DNA of 64,000 bases from contig NZ_JBNCNS010000003.1 of assembly GCF_049847105.1 (NCBI RefSeq), positions 620,001 through 684,000 on the forward strand, written 5' to 3'. The position numbers and the translations under genes were made by a program. The notes beneath the pieces were generated by a model. The model did not search any database. It was not told the DNA's origin and worked only from the letters and a program-made list of their open reading frames with translations. Below are positions 1-9,841 of this stretch, piece by piece. How positions within the stretch are numbered: position 1 is the stretch's first letter; the number at the start of each line of letters is the position of its first letter. This stretch comes from Gordonia sp049847105 (lineage in GTDB: Bacteria; Actinomycetota; Actinomycetes; Mycobacteriales; Mycobacteriaceae).

Positions 1-1
1 A

Positions 2-3000
2 CTGACCGATCCGATGGTCGTCGGGCAGGATGCGCTCACGTCGGTGCGGGCTGTGGTGTTCGGTGGCGAGGCGCTGATGCCGGTGGCGTTGGGGCCCTTC
101 GTGGCTCGTCGCTTGCGCTCCTCGCACCTCAGGGAGCGGGAGGACTTCGGGGAGCGCGGGGGCATCCGGCTGATCAATATGTACGGGATCACCGAGACGA
201 CGGTGCACCTGACGGCGTGCGAGGTCGACGTCGACGACGAACGCAGCATCATCGGTGCACCTCTCGACGGGGTCGCGTGGGCCGTGCTGGACTCTCAGCT
301 GCGGCCGGTACCGACCGGAGCCGTGGGCGATCTCTACGTTGCCGGCGAACAGGTCTCGCTCGTGTATCTCAACGCGCCCGCCCTGACCGCTGCGCGTTTC
401 GTGGCCGACCCGGGTGGGGCGGGGACACGGATGTACCGCACCGGGGATCGGGTCCGGGAGGTCTCGCCAGGACGCCTGACCTACCTGGGACGCGACGACG
501 ACCAAGTGCAGATCCGCGGTCATCGCATCGAACTCGGTGAGGTCGCGACAGCCCTGCGTGCAGTCCCCGGCGTCGGGGACGTGCGGGTCATCGTCGCGCC
601 GGGTAGCACGACTGTCTCTCAGCCAGGCGACGAGCGGTTGGTCGCCTTTGTCACCGAGGACTGGCTGGCGGATCGAGCCGACCTGAACGCCCTCACCGAA
701 GCGGCACTGCGCGACGCCTGCGCGGCCCGGCTCCCCGCCTACGCTGTCCCGGCGCGGGTGACCATGGTCGAGGGCTGGCCGACGACCCCGACCGGCAAGC
801 TCGACCGGGTCAAACTGCTCGCGCTCCTGAAGGATTCGTCGTCACCGTCGCGGGAGCTCACTGCGTTGGAGACATCGGTGGCGGCCGTGATGCGTGACGT
901 GATCGGCATGGGGGAGTCGACGGAACTCACCACGGAGACTAACTTCTTCGCGGCTGGTGGCACGTCTCTCTCGGCGGCGCGGTTCGCCGCTGCCCTGGCC
1001 GTCGAGGGCCACACCGTCGGCGTCGCGGACATCTTCGATCACCCCACCATCGAGGGCCTTGCGCGGGTCATCGATCACGAGTCGCCGAGCGTGCAGGTGC
1101 CGTCGATCGGCGAATTCCGTCACGAACCAGAGCACCTGCCGCTGACCCCCGAGCAGACGGACGTGTGGCTGCGGTGGCGAACCGAACCCGAGTTCACCGG
1201 CTACCTCATTCCGCTTGCGGTGCCGGTACCAGCCACCGCCGACGAGGTACGGCGCGCCCTTGCGGCAATCGTCAAGCGCCACGATGCGTTGCGCACCAGC
1301 CTTTCGGTCCACGACGCAACTCCGTACCAACGTCGTTGGAGCGACGCCGAACTCGAGACGTACCTCGCCGACCAGCTGGAGACCGAGATCGACGTCAAAT
1401 CGGCAGTCGACACGGTCCTTGCGTTGCTGCGCACGCCGATCGATCTGGGTGAATCGCTGCCGTGGCGGCTGCGCATCGTCGAATCCGAGGGTGAGACGTG
1501 GATTCTCGTTGTCGCGCACCATGTCGCGGTGGACGGCGAATCGTTGCCGATCCTGCGTGACGAACTGATTGCGGAACTCGCCGGCTCGTCATCGCTCACC
1601 ACCGACCGTGTCGACTACCGGCAGTACTCGATGTGGCGTGACGAGATGATCGCCGTTCGTCGGGATGAGCTGGTTGCACACTGGTCGACAACATTCGATG
1701 AGCCGGTGCAGGCGCTGCGGCTGCCCGAGATCAATCTGCGCGCTGCCGTCGACACGAATCCGGCCGATGTCACCGTGCACCTGGCGCACGGGGAGCTCGC
1801 CGACTCCGTAACCGCGGCTCTTGAGTCGCTGGCCGTGGAGCGGCGCACCTCGGCGTTCATCGTCGTACACACCGCACTGGCTGCAGTGCTTGCGCGGCAG
1901 GCGGATACGCCGGTCGTCACGATCGGCACCGCGGTGTCAGGGAGGCTCGACGCCCGGTTGGCTTCAGTGCCGGGTCTGTTCGCACGCGCGGTCCCGCTGC
2001 ACACACCGATCGATCTGAACCTTCCGTTCGGCGAATTGCTCTCGCAGATCACGGATATCGATCTCGGGGCATTCGAGCATTCCGATCTGCCGCTCACCGA
2101 GATCGCCGAGATCGCTGATCCGGGGCGCGCTGGAGCGGGGGCGCCGTTGTTCGAGGTGTCGTTCGGGATGGTGCCGGGGGGCCTCGAGCTGGAGGTGGGG
2201 AATGGTCTCGATACGCCTCCTCGCTCCGCTCGTCGGCTACTCGACCGGCGGGTAGGGAGTGACGCTGGTCGGCTACTCGACCGGCGGGTAGGGAGTGGTC
2301 TACTCGATCGGCGGGTGGGGAGTGACGCTGGTCGGCTACTCGACCGGAGGATGGAGGGCGGCGTTCCCCTTTTCGGCATCGACGTCTCGTTGTCCCGCGT
2401 CGACGGCCGCCTCCAACTCACGATGACCTGCACCGAGCAGGTTGCCACCAAGGACAGGCTCGACGCGCTGTGCCGACTCGTTGTCGAGACGCTGGGGCGG
2501 GCGGTCACCGACGCCGACCGCCCAACAGCAGCCCTGCTCACCGGCGACCGTCCGACACCGACACCGGCACCGCCCGCGGAAACGCTTGCCGACCTACTGG
2601 CCGCCGGAATTGCCGAGCAGCCCGACGCGATCGCTGTGCACAATCCGACGCTGACGAACGCCGATCTCGACCGCCAGTCCACCGCATTGGCCCGCACGCT
2701 CATCGCCCTCGGGATCGGCCCCGGAGATATTGTTGCGCAGCATCTCCCACGATCCTCGTGGGGCATCATCTCGACGCTCGCCGTTGCCCGTGCCGGGGCT
2801 GCGTTTGTCAACATCGATCCCGCCAACCCAATGGAGCGGCGGCGGACCATCATCGGCCGCTCCCGGCCGTGGGCCGTGATCACCCTCGCCGGTCACGAGA
2901 TACCCGACGTCGATCCGTCGATCCCGGTGCTTGCCATCGATCAGTTCGCCATCGATCAGATCGAGACCGCACCGGCGTCGTCCTTCGACGTGGCCGAGCG

Positions 3001-6000
3001 GGTCCGCCCGCTGCGTCTCGATGACGCCGCCTACCTCACCTTCACCTCCGGTACCACCGGCACGCCGAAGGGTGTGATGGTCACCCATCGTGGCCTGGCC
3101 GGCTGGGCTCGTGACACCGTCGCGAGGTTGCGTCTCACCGATGCGGATCGCGTACTCCACACGTACGCCGTAGGATTCGATGCACATCTGATGGGCATCG
3201 TCCCCGCCCGGATCGCCGGCGCGACCATTGTCATCTGCCCGCCCGAGGTGATCGCCACCGACGACCTCCGGGATGCGGTGCGTGAGCACACGGTGAGCGT
3301 TTTGCTGACCACCCCGTCGGTCCTCGCGACCCTGCGCCCCGATGAGCTGACCGGCGTTCGGCATGTGGCGGTCGGCGGTGAACCGCTCGGCGCCGGACTG
3401 GTCCGCGACTGGACCGACACGGTGACGATGAGCAACGAGTACGGGCCCACCGAGACGACGGTCGCGGTCAGCAGCGCACGTCTGACCGACGCTCTCGACT
3501 CCGTCCCGATCGGGACCCCTCTGGCCGGCGTAGCCGCCCACGTGCTCGACGCGGATCTTCGGCCCGTACCCAGCGACACCGTGGGTGAGCTCTACCTCGC
3601 CGGAAGCTGCCTGGCCCGAGGCTATCTGGACGATCCGGCCGGCACCGCTGCGTCGTTCGTCGCCGATCCCGCCGGATCCGGGGAGCGCATGTATCGGACA
3701 GGCGACCTCGCCCACCGTCGCACCGACGGCACCCTGCTCATCCACGGCCGCACCGACGACCAGGTGAAGATCCGTGGTATCCGACTCGAACCGTCGGAGA
3801 TCGACGTCGCGTTGTCGAGGCTGCCGCAGGTCGCGACCGCGGTGACCGCGGTCCGGACCACCGCAGCCGGTGAGAAGGCGCTCGTCTCCTGGGTAATCGC
3901 CGAGTCCGGAATGGACATTCGCGCGGAGGAGTTGCGCACCGAGCTGTCACGTGTGCTGCCGCGCAGCATTATTCCTGCGGTGATTGTCCCGGTCGAGTCG
4001 CTGCCGATCGGGCGGAACGGCAAGGTCGATCTCACAGCGCTGCCCGACCCGGAGATCGCCGTCGTACCCATTGCCGAGGTGTCCGACCTGTCGGGCGCCA
4101 CCGAGAGTTTGGTCGCGGCGGTGTGGGCGGAGGTGCTCGAGGTGCCGGTCGATCAGCTACACGCGGAGACCGACTTCTTCGCGTCCGGCGGCACGTCATT
4201 GTCGGCGACGCGCGTCACTGCCCGACTGTCGGCGGCCGTCGGGGTCGAGGTCCCGGTGCGAGTGCTGTTCGAGTCCCGGACCGCGCGGGGCGTCGCGGGC
4301 GCGCTCGACGAACTCCGCCGACTCGATGCACAGGGTGCTGCAGCCGGCCCCGTCCCCGTGCGACTGCCTGTGCCAGATCACCTACCGCTGGCTCATCCGC
4401 AGCGCCGCATGTGGATTCACCATCGCTACGATCCGGAGTCGACGGCCTACCACGTTCCGGTGGTGATCCGCATCGACGGAGACGTCGACCTCACCATGTT
4501 GCAGCATGCCGTCGACACCGTCGTCGACGCCCATGCCGTGCTGCGCACAACGTACCCCGACGGCCCGGCCGGTCCGGTGCAGCGCATCCTCGGGGGGGAA
4601 GGCCCGGTGCTGCGGCATCAGGTCGTAGACGCCGGAGTGGTCAGGTCCGCGATCGACGAGTTCCTTTCCACCCCGTTCGATCTGGAGCACGAGCCAGGGT
4701 TCCGTGCCGTCGTCTTCGATGTCGCCGGTGAGGGCGCCGCGAGGGAACGCTATTTTGCTGCAGCGCTGCATCACATCGCCATCGACGGCTGGTCGATGCG
4801 GATTCTGCTACAGGACCTTCTGCGTGCGTTCCGCGGCGAGTCCCTGCGCGGATCGTCGGACGCACTCACCTATGCGGACTTCACGCAATGGGAGACGGCC
4901 CGACTCGGCGGCCCGGACGAGCCGGCGAGCCGATACAGCCACCAACTCGGGCACTGGCTGTCGACCCTGGCCGGCGCCGATGAGCCCATCCGGATCCCGG
5001 GGCGTCGTGACACCGCTCAGGCGCCTGGACGGATGTCGGCGCGTGTGGATCGTGAGGTCGCTGCCCAGCTCGGCGTGGCTGCGGAGAGACTGTCGTCGAC
5101 GGTCTTTCACGTCGCACATGCGGCCCTGGTTGCCGTGTTGGGACAGTGGACCGGTAGCTGGGACGTCGTCGTCGGGGTTCCTGTCCACGGCCGCACCGCA
5201 CCCGAATGGGAGTCGGTGGTCGGCATGTTCGTCAACACCGTCGCGCTGCGGACCACGACCGCAGTCGACGCGCCGGTGCGCCGTGTGGTCGAGCATGCGC
5301 GTGACGTCGCGCTCAGGGCTGCCGACTACTCCGAGGTGCCGTACGACGCGGTGGCCCGGGCCGTCCGGCCGAATGCCCACGGCGACTTCGACCCGCTGAT
5401 CTCGGTACTGCTTGTCAATGAGGATGTGCTGCCGACGATTTCCGGGGACACCCTCACCTGGGCCGACAGCAACGGCCGGCCCTGGGGTGCTTCGGTGGTG
5501 GATGACCTCTCGACCGTCGACGCGAAGTTCGACGTCGAGCTGGTTCTGGCGGAAGACGATGGCGCATTGGTGGTGACGGTTGTGCACTCGGGGTACATCC
5601 CCGGCGAGATTGCCGGTCGCCTCCTCGATGACTTCATCACGTTGCTCACGGCCGCGGCGCGTGACGTCGAGGCGCCGTTCCCGGTGCTCGACGTGCCCGT
5701 TGTCGAGGATGGTGTTCGCGGGGACGGGGTGCCCTCGGCCGTGATCGACGTGCCACACGACCTGTCTTCGATCGAGCGCGTGACGGCGATCATGGCGGAG
5801 GTACTCGGGGTACCGGAATCAGTGGTGACCGACCGAGACGACTTCTTCACGCTCGGCGGAACGTCGTTGTCGGCGACCCGGGTGACGTCGGCGTTGGGAC
5901 GAGAACTCGGCATGCGTGTGCCGACCCGGTTGCTCTTCGAGAACCCGACACCGGCAGATCTGGCGCGAGCGATCGCCGAGATGCGCACGGTCGGCGAGAT

Positions 6001-9000
6001 ACAGCGCCCGGTCGGCGAGGAGGCGGGCCCGATCGGCGAGATGGGGGTTGCTGTCGGCTGGAATTCGGTTGCTGTCGGCGGGGAGGGGGATCTGCCGCTG
6101 GCGCCGACCCAGCGACGTATGTGGGTGAATGCGCAGCTGCTGGGTGAGGTGCCCATCTATGCGGTACCGGCCGTGGTGCCCGTGCCGAGGGGGACAGACG
6201 CAGAGCACGCCGCCGCGGCGATCAACGCGCTCGTCGCCCGGCACGCGGCCCTGCGAACCCTCTTCCTGTCGACACCAGATGGTCCACGCCAACGTGTGCT
6301 CGCCGACTGGCGGCCCGAGATCCGCAGGGAGACAGTAGACGGCGTCGCAGGTGAGCCCGGCGTGTTTGCTGCGCCCTTCGACCTCGAGGCGGCACCTCCC
6401 GTCCGGGCGTGGCTCATCGAATCGGATGCGCAGCCGGCTGCGGTGGTGGTCCTCGCTCATCACATCGTGCTCGACGGCGAGTCGGCCGCCATCGTGGCGG
6501 ACGATCTGGCAGCCCTACTCTCCGGTTATTCGTTGGACGCACCGACGATCGGTTTCGACGTCGTCGCCCGGCAGATGGCGGCTGGCGAAGAGCACGCTCG
6601 CGATGAACAACTGGCGTTCTGGTCCGAGGCGCTCGAGGGCTACGGCGGGCAACTCGATCTGGTGGCGCAGAGGCCGGCGGACCGTGACCTGCGCACGGCC
6701 ACGGCCGGTTTTGTGCTCGACGAATCCGTGTCCGGCATGATCGGTGCCACCGCACACCGCGCACATGCCAGCGCTTTCCACGTGCTGCATGCCGGTGTGG
6801 CGTTGGCCCTCGGCATCCAGGGTGGCACCGACGACATCGCCGTCGCCACGCCGGTATCACTTCGCCGTGACACCGACATCGCCCGCACCGTCGGGATGCT
6901 CACCTCCACGGTGGTGCTGCGGACGCGGATCGCCACCGGAATGAGCGTCGGGCAGTTGATCGAGGACGTGCGGGACACCGACCTGGCAGCGATCGACCAC
7001 GCCCTGATCTCCTTCGACGACGTGGTCGCGCTTGTCGATCCACCCCGCGCACCCGGGCGCCACCCACTGGTTCAGGTGGCGTTCTCGATGGCGGGGGAGG
7101 GGTCGGCGCCGGGCTGGTCGTCGCCGGGCTCCGAATTGCTGGAGGAGCGTAGCGAGTTCGATGTGCACGTCATGGCGGTCGAGGACGATGGCCGCTGGCG
7201 GATTCAGCTCACCTATGCGCGGGATCTGTTCGACGAGAGAGCGATCCGTGCGCTTGGCGAACGGGTGGTCGCGGGCATCGGGGCGGTGGTCGGAGATCCG
7301 GAGCGGGCGTTGGTGAATGTCGATCTGCTCAGTGAGGGGGAGCGGGGGTTTGTGGATGGGTGGTCTCGATACGCCGCCTCGCTGCGCTCGGAGGCTACTC
7401 GACCGGCGGTGGGGGCCGACTTGCTGCGCTCGGAGGCTACTCGACCGGCGGTGGGCGACGAAGGAGCCGAGTCCTCCCGTCGGTCGAGTAGCGGCGACGA
7501 AGGAGCCGCGTATCGAGACCCCGCCCCCGCCCCACTCCTCGCAGATCTGCTGAACACCGCAGTCGCCCAACACCCCGACCGCACGGCGATCGACGACGGG
7601 CGATGCAGTCTCACCTATCGCGAGTTCGACGACTGGGTATCGGTGTCGGCTCGTGCCCTGAGGGCTCGTGGCCTGGGTGCCGGAGACGTGATCGCCGTGG
7701 TGATCCCCCGATCGATCGAGTCTGTCGTCGCACTGTGGGCGGTGACCCGGATCGGCGGTGTATGCGTGCCAGTCGACGTCACGTATCCGGCTGCCCGGCT
7801 CGAGCAGGTCGTGGCGACAACCGGGGCCACAGTGATCGCTCCGGCCGACATCCCCGATCGGCCAACCGGGTTCGTCGCGCCGGAGCCGATCACCCGGATG
7901 TCACCGGATGACCTGGCCTACATCATCACCACGTCTGGAACCACCGGTACGCCGAACATCGTCGGCGTGCCTCATCGCGGGGTGCATCGGGTCGCCTCAC
8001 TGGGTGACGTCATCGCCTCCGATCGGGTCGGCATGGCCATCAGCCCGGGATTCGACGCCACGTTCCATGACATGTTGCTGCCGTTGGCCGCTGGGGCCGC
8101 CCTGATCGTGGTGCCCGCTGACGTGTCCGGTGGTCGCGACCTCACCGGCTTCCTCCGCGATCAGCAGGTAACCGTGTTCACCGCCACGCCGTCGGTGATG
8201 CGCACCCTGAACGCTTCCGACATCACCTCTCTGCGGCTGGTCTACATCGGCGGTGAGAAGCTCACCGCCGACCTGGCCGACGAGTGGGCGAATCATGCGC
8301 GCGTCATCAACATCTACGGCCCCACGGAGACCACGGTGACCGTGTCGACGAGCCCATACCGGCTCGGCGCGCCGGTCCGGGTCGGCCAACCCCGTCCCGG
8401 CATCGGGGTCCTCGTACTCGACCGACAACTGCGACCAGTGCCGCCCGGCGTGATCGGCGAACTCTACGTTGCCGGAACAGGCGTGGCCCGTGGCTATCTG
8501 GGCGATGCCGCACTCACCGCGGCGAGCTTTGTGGCCGGACCCGATGGGGGCCGTCGCTATCGCACCGGCGATCTGGTCCGGTGGGACGTCGAGGCGGGAG
8601 AACTCGTCTACGCCGGGCGTGCCGATCGTCAGGTGAAGGTCCGCGGACAGCGCGTGGAGCCTGCCGAGATCGACGCCGTGCTGGCAGCAGGTGGGGCACG
8701 GCAGGCGGCGACCGTGCTGCGCGACGGGCCCCTCGGACCCGCCTTGGTGGCCTATGTGGTCTCGCCCGATACGTCGACGACGGCGTTGGCGGATACGTGC
8801 CGGTCGGTCCTGCCGGCACACATGGTGCCCAGCCGGATCGTCGACGTGCCCGAGCTCCCGCTCACCGGCGCCGGCAAGCTCGACGAGAAGCGGTTGCCGC
8901 AACCCGAATGGGCACACGGCCGTCGGGCACCGACGACACCAACCGAACGTGCGGTCCTCGATGCATTCGAGACGGTGCTCGGCGTCGACCTCGGTATGGA

Positions 9001-9841
9001 CGACGACTTCTTCGCCGCCGGTGGCAACTCGCTCGCGCTGCTTAGGTTGCGCGATGAACTGTTGCGCCGCACCGGGGTCGAGTTGTCGGGTCCGGAGCTG
9101 TTCGCACACCCGACGCCGATCGACCTGTCCGGACATCTGGACTCGCCCGATGCCGGTTACGACGACCGCGTGGCCCGACTCTCCGCCGATGCATCCACCG
9201 ACCACGCCCCGGTGTGGTGTGTGCACACCGCGGCCGGCGTCGTCGAACAGTTCCGGCCGCTGGCCGCCGCGTTGGCTCCGATGCCGGTGATGGGGCTGCA
9301 ACTGCCGGAACTGATCGACCCCATTCGCGCGATGCCTCAGACGTTGCGGGAACTGGCCGCGCTGCATGTCACCGCACTGCGGGCAGCGCAGGCGGATGGC
9401 CCCTACCGGCTTGTCGGCTGGTCTGTCGGTGGGGTGATCGCGCAGGAGATCGCCCGCCAGCTCGTCGAGGCCGGTGAAAACGTCGCGCTCCTCGTGCTTC
9501 TCGATCCGCGCACTCCGGCCGAGATGAGTGCGGTACCCGATGACGAGTTGCGGGCAGCACACCCGTTGCGGGACGCGGTAAAAGACCGCGATCCGGAGTT
9601 GCTGCGCCGCTTCGACGATCGCTCGGCGATCCTGGTGCAGGCCGCCAGGGCGTATGAACTCCGGCCCGTTCCCGCCGGCCGAACCCTCTACGTCGCGGCC
9701 GCGGACAACCCCGACCCGCACGCCTGGGCGCGCGCGGTCGGCGGGCAGGTCGAGCTGGTGACCGTCGATTCCACACACGCCGGCCTCGGCGATCCCGAGG
9801 TCATGACTCAGATAGCGCGACTACTCGAGGAGGAGCTGTGA
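2..9841 (+). CDS. Non-ribosomal peptide synthetase, 3' part (5' end outside window)
   Basis: Multimodular enzyme that activates and condenses amino acids on carrier domains. The frame is open from base 2, so the true start lies upstream. Counting residues from the Met at base 14, I read: partial A domain (1-270; YGITETT, YRTGDR, A10 GKLDR); PCP1 (Ser318 in GGTSL); C1 (about 375-850; HHVAVDG); A2 (855-1345; SGTTGTPKG, YGPTETT, NGKVD); PCP2 (Ser1395); C2 (1455-1890; HHIAIDG); PCP3 (Ser1951) with no A domain before it; C3 (2025-2445; HHIVLDG); A3 (2508-2970; core A3 is SGTTGTPNIVG, without the usual PKG); PCP4 (Ser3006); and a type I thioesterase (3055-3270; Ser3137 in GWSVGG, His in DSTHAG). 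No epimerase domain is obvious. Low-complexity stretches at 731-781, 1990-2025 and 2451-2503 come from interspersed repeats. TGA overlaps the next gene's GTG by 4 bp. The product is unknown; I do not trust a hand-made specificity code. Confidence 0.95.
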   Translation: MTDPMVVGQDALTSVRAVVFGGEALMPVALGPFVARRLRSSHLREREDFGERGGIRLINMYGITETTVHLTACEVDVDDERSIIGAPLDGVAWAVLDSQLRPVPTGAVGDLYVAGEQVSLVYLNAPALTAARFVADPGGAGTRMYRTGDRVREVSPGRLTYLGRDDDQVQIRGHRIELGEVATALRAVPGVGDVRVIVAPGSTTVSQPGDERLVAFVTEDWLADRADLNALTEAALRDACAARLPAYAVPARVTMVEGWPTTPTGKLDRVKLLALLKDSSSPSRELTALETSVAAVMRDVIGMGESTELTTETNFFAAGGTSLSAARFAAALAVEGHTVGVADIFDHPTIEGLARVIDHESPSVQVPSIGEFRHEPEHLPLTPEQTDVWLRWRTEPEFTGYLIPLAVPVPATADEVRRALAAIVKRHDALRTSLSVHDATPYQRRWSDAELETYLADQLETEIDVKSAVDTVLALLRTPIDLGESLPWRLRIVESEGETWILVVAHHVAVDGESLPILRDELIAELAGSSSLTTDRVDYRQYSMWRDEMIAVRRDELVAHWSTTFDEPVQALRLPEINLRAAVDTNPADVTVHLAHGELADSVTAALESLAVERRTSAFIVVHTALAAVLARQADTPVVTIGTAVSGRLDARLASVPGLFARAVPLHTPIDLNLPFGELLSQITDIDLGAFEHSDLPLTEIAEIADPGRAGAGAPLFEVSFGMVPGGLELEVGNGLDTPPRSARRLLDRRVGSDAGRLLDRRVGSGLLDRRVGSDAGRLLDRRMEGGVPLFGIDVSLSRVDGRLQLTMTCTEQVATKDRLDALCRLVVETLGRAVTDADRPTAALLTGDRPTPTPAPPAETLADLLAAGIAEQPDAIAVHNPTLTNADLDRQSTALARTLIALGIGPGDIVAQHLPRSSWGIISTLAVARAGAAFVNIDPANPMERRRTIIGRSRPWAVITLAGHEIPDVDPSIPVLAIDQFAIDQIETAPASSFDVAERVRPLRLDDAAYLTFTSGTTGTPKGVMVTHRGLAGWARDTVARLRLTDADRVLHTYAVGFDAHLMGIVPARIAGATIVICPPEVIATDDLRDAVREHTVSVLLTTPSVLATLRPDELTGVRHVAVGGEPLGAGLVRDWTDTVTMSNEYGPTETTVAVSSARLTDALDSVPIGTPLAGVAAHVLDADLRPVPSDTVGELYLAGSCLARGYLDDPAGTAASFVADPAGSGERMYRTGDLAHRRTDGTLLIHGRTDDQVKIRGIRLEPSEIDVALSRLPQVATAVTAVRTTAAGEKALVSWVIAESGMDIRAEELRTELSRVLPRSIIPAVIVPVESLPIGRNGKVDLTALPDPEIAVVPIAEVSDLSGATESLVAAVWAEVLEVPVDQLHAETDFFASGGTSLSATRVTARLSAAVGVEVPVRVLFESRTARGVAGALDELRRLDAQGAAAGPVPVRLPVPDHLPLAHPQRRMWIHHRYDPESTAYHVPVVIRIDGDVDLTMLQHAVDTVVDAHAVLRTTYPDGPAGPVQRILGGEGPVLRHQVVDAGVVRSAIDEFLSTPFDLEHEPGFRAVVFDVAGEGAARERYFAAALHHIAIDGWSMRILLQDLLRAFRGESLRGSSDALTYADFTQWETARLGGPDEPASRYSHQLGHWLSTLAGADEPIRIPGRRDTAQAPGRMSARVDREVAAQLGVAAERLSSTVFHVAHAALVAVLGQWTGSWDVVVGVPVHGRTAPEWESVVGMFVNTVALRTTTAVDAPVRRVVEHARDVALRAADYSEVPYDAVARAVRPNAHGDFDPLISVLLVNEDVLPTISGDTLTWADSNGRPWGASVVDDLSTVDAKFDVELVLAEDDGALVVTVVHSGYIPGEIAGRLLDDFITLLTAAARDVEAPFPVLDVPVVEDGVRGDGVPSAVIDVPHDLSSIERVTAIMAEVLGVPESVVTDRDDFFTLGGTSLSATRVTSALGRELGMRVPTRLLFENPTPADLARAIAEMRTVGEIQRPVGEEAGPIGEMGVAVGWNSVAVGGEGDLPLAPTQRRMWVNAQLLGEVPIYAVPAVVPVPRGTDAEHAAAAINALVARHAALRTLFLSTPDGPRQRVLADWRPEIRRETVDGVAGEPGVFAAPFDLEAAPPVRAWLIESDAQPAAVVVLAHHIVLDGESAAIVADDLAALLSGYSLDAPTIGFDVVARQMAAGEEHARDEQLAFWSEALEGYGGQLDLVAQRPADRDLRTATAGFVLDESVSGMIGATAHRAHASAFHVLHAGVALALGIQGGTDDIAVATPVSLRRDTDIARTVGMLTSTVVLRTRIATGMSVGQLIEDVRDTDLAAIDHALISFDDVVALVDPPRAPGRHPLVQVAFSMAGEGSAPGWSSPGSELLEERSEFDVHVMAVEDDGRWRIQLTYARDLFDERAIRALGERVVAGIGAVVGDPERALVNVDLLSEGERGFVDGWSRYAASLRSEATRPAVGADLLRSEATRPAVGDEGAESSRRSSSGDEGAAYRDPAPAPLLADLLNTAVAQHPDRTAIDDGRCSLTYREFDDWVSVSARALRARGLGAGDVIAVVIPRSIESVVALWAVTRIGGVCVPVDVTYPAARLEQVVATTGATVIAPADIPDRPTGFVAPEPITRMSPDDLAYIITTSGTTGTPNIVGVPHRGVHRVASLGDVIASDRVGMAISPGFDATFHDMLLPLAAGAALIVVPADVSGGRDLTGFLRDQQVTVFTATPSVMRTLNASDITSLRLVYIGGEKLTADLADEWANHARVINIYGPTETTVTVSTSPYRLGAPVRVGQPRPGIGVLVLDRQLRPVPPGVIGELYVAGTGVARGYLGDAALTAASFVAGPDGGRRYRTGDLVRWDVEAGELVYAGRADRQVKVRGQRVEPAEIDAVLAAGGARQAATVLRDGPLGPALVAYVVSPDTSTTALADTCRSVLPAHMVPSRIVDVPELPLTGAGKLDEKRLPQPEWAHGRRAPTTPTERAVLDAFETVLGVDLGMDDDFFAAGGNSLALLRLRDELLRRTGVELSGPELFAHPTPIDLSGHLDSPDAGYDDRVARLSADASTDHAPVWCVHTAAGVVEQFRPLAAALAPMPVMGLQLPELIDPIRAMPQTLRELAALHVTALRAAQADGPYRLVGWSVGGVIAQEIARQLVEAGENVALLVLLDPRTPAEMSAVPDDELRAAHPLRDAVKDRDPELLRRFDDRSAILVQAARAYELRPVPAGRTLYVAAADNPDPHAWARAVGGQVELVTVDSTHAGLGDPEVMTQIARLLEEEL
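2204..2354. repeat. Repeat family A, copy 1, in frame inside NRPS domain C1
   Basis: Begins GGTCTCGATACGCC and carries four spaced copies of CTACTCGAYCGGMGG, three of them separated by GGTAGGGAGTGACGCTGGTCG-like spacers. It is read in frame as a tandem peptide (GRLLDRRVGSDA units) between the FEVSFGM segment and the DVSLSRVDGRL segment of the first condensation domain, so it interrupts a conserved fold rather than a linker. Confidence 0.85.
5984..6086. repeat. Repeat family B, copy 1, in frame between NRPS PCP3 and C3
   Basis: Degenerate units of about 21 nt carrying GGTCGGCGAG and then GGTTGCTGTCGGCKGG twice. Read in frame as VGEEAGPIGEMGVAVGWNS-like peptide in the linker before the third condensation domain. 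The same core is found at 18612-18690, 50531-50595 and 61148-61183. Confidence 0.7.
7362..7520. repeat. Repeat family A, copy 2, complete inverted-repeat element in frame in the NRPS
   Basis: Exactly 159 nt (53 codons). It is bounded by perfect 13-bp inverted ends, GGTCTCGATACGC at 7362-7374 and GCGTATCGAGACC at 7508-7520. Inside are two direct copies of CTACTCGACCGGCGG and one inverted copy (CCGTCGGTCGAGTAG), with GCTGCGCTCGGAGG flanks. It lies between the end of C3 and the start of A3 and adds an Arg/Ser/Glu-rich linker without breaking the frame. Confidence 0.88.

Noticed and set aside
2204..7520. Repeats in the NRPS considered as a CRISPR array
   Set aside because: Units are irregular, few, in frame and without unique equal-length spacers; no cas genes nearby.
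7997..9778. 593-residue open frame on the minus strand
   Set aside because: Fully inside the NRPS on the other strand; Arg/Gly/His-rich shadow frame of GC-rich coding DNA with no family motif.
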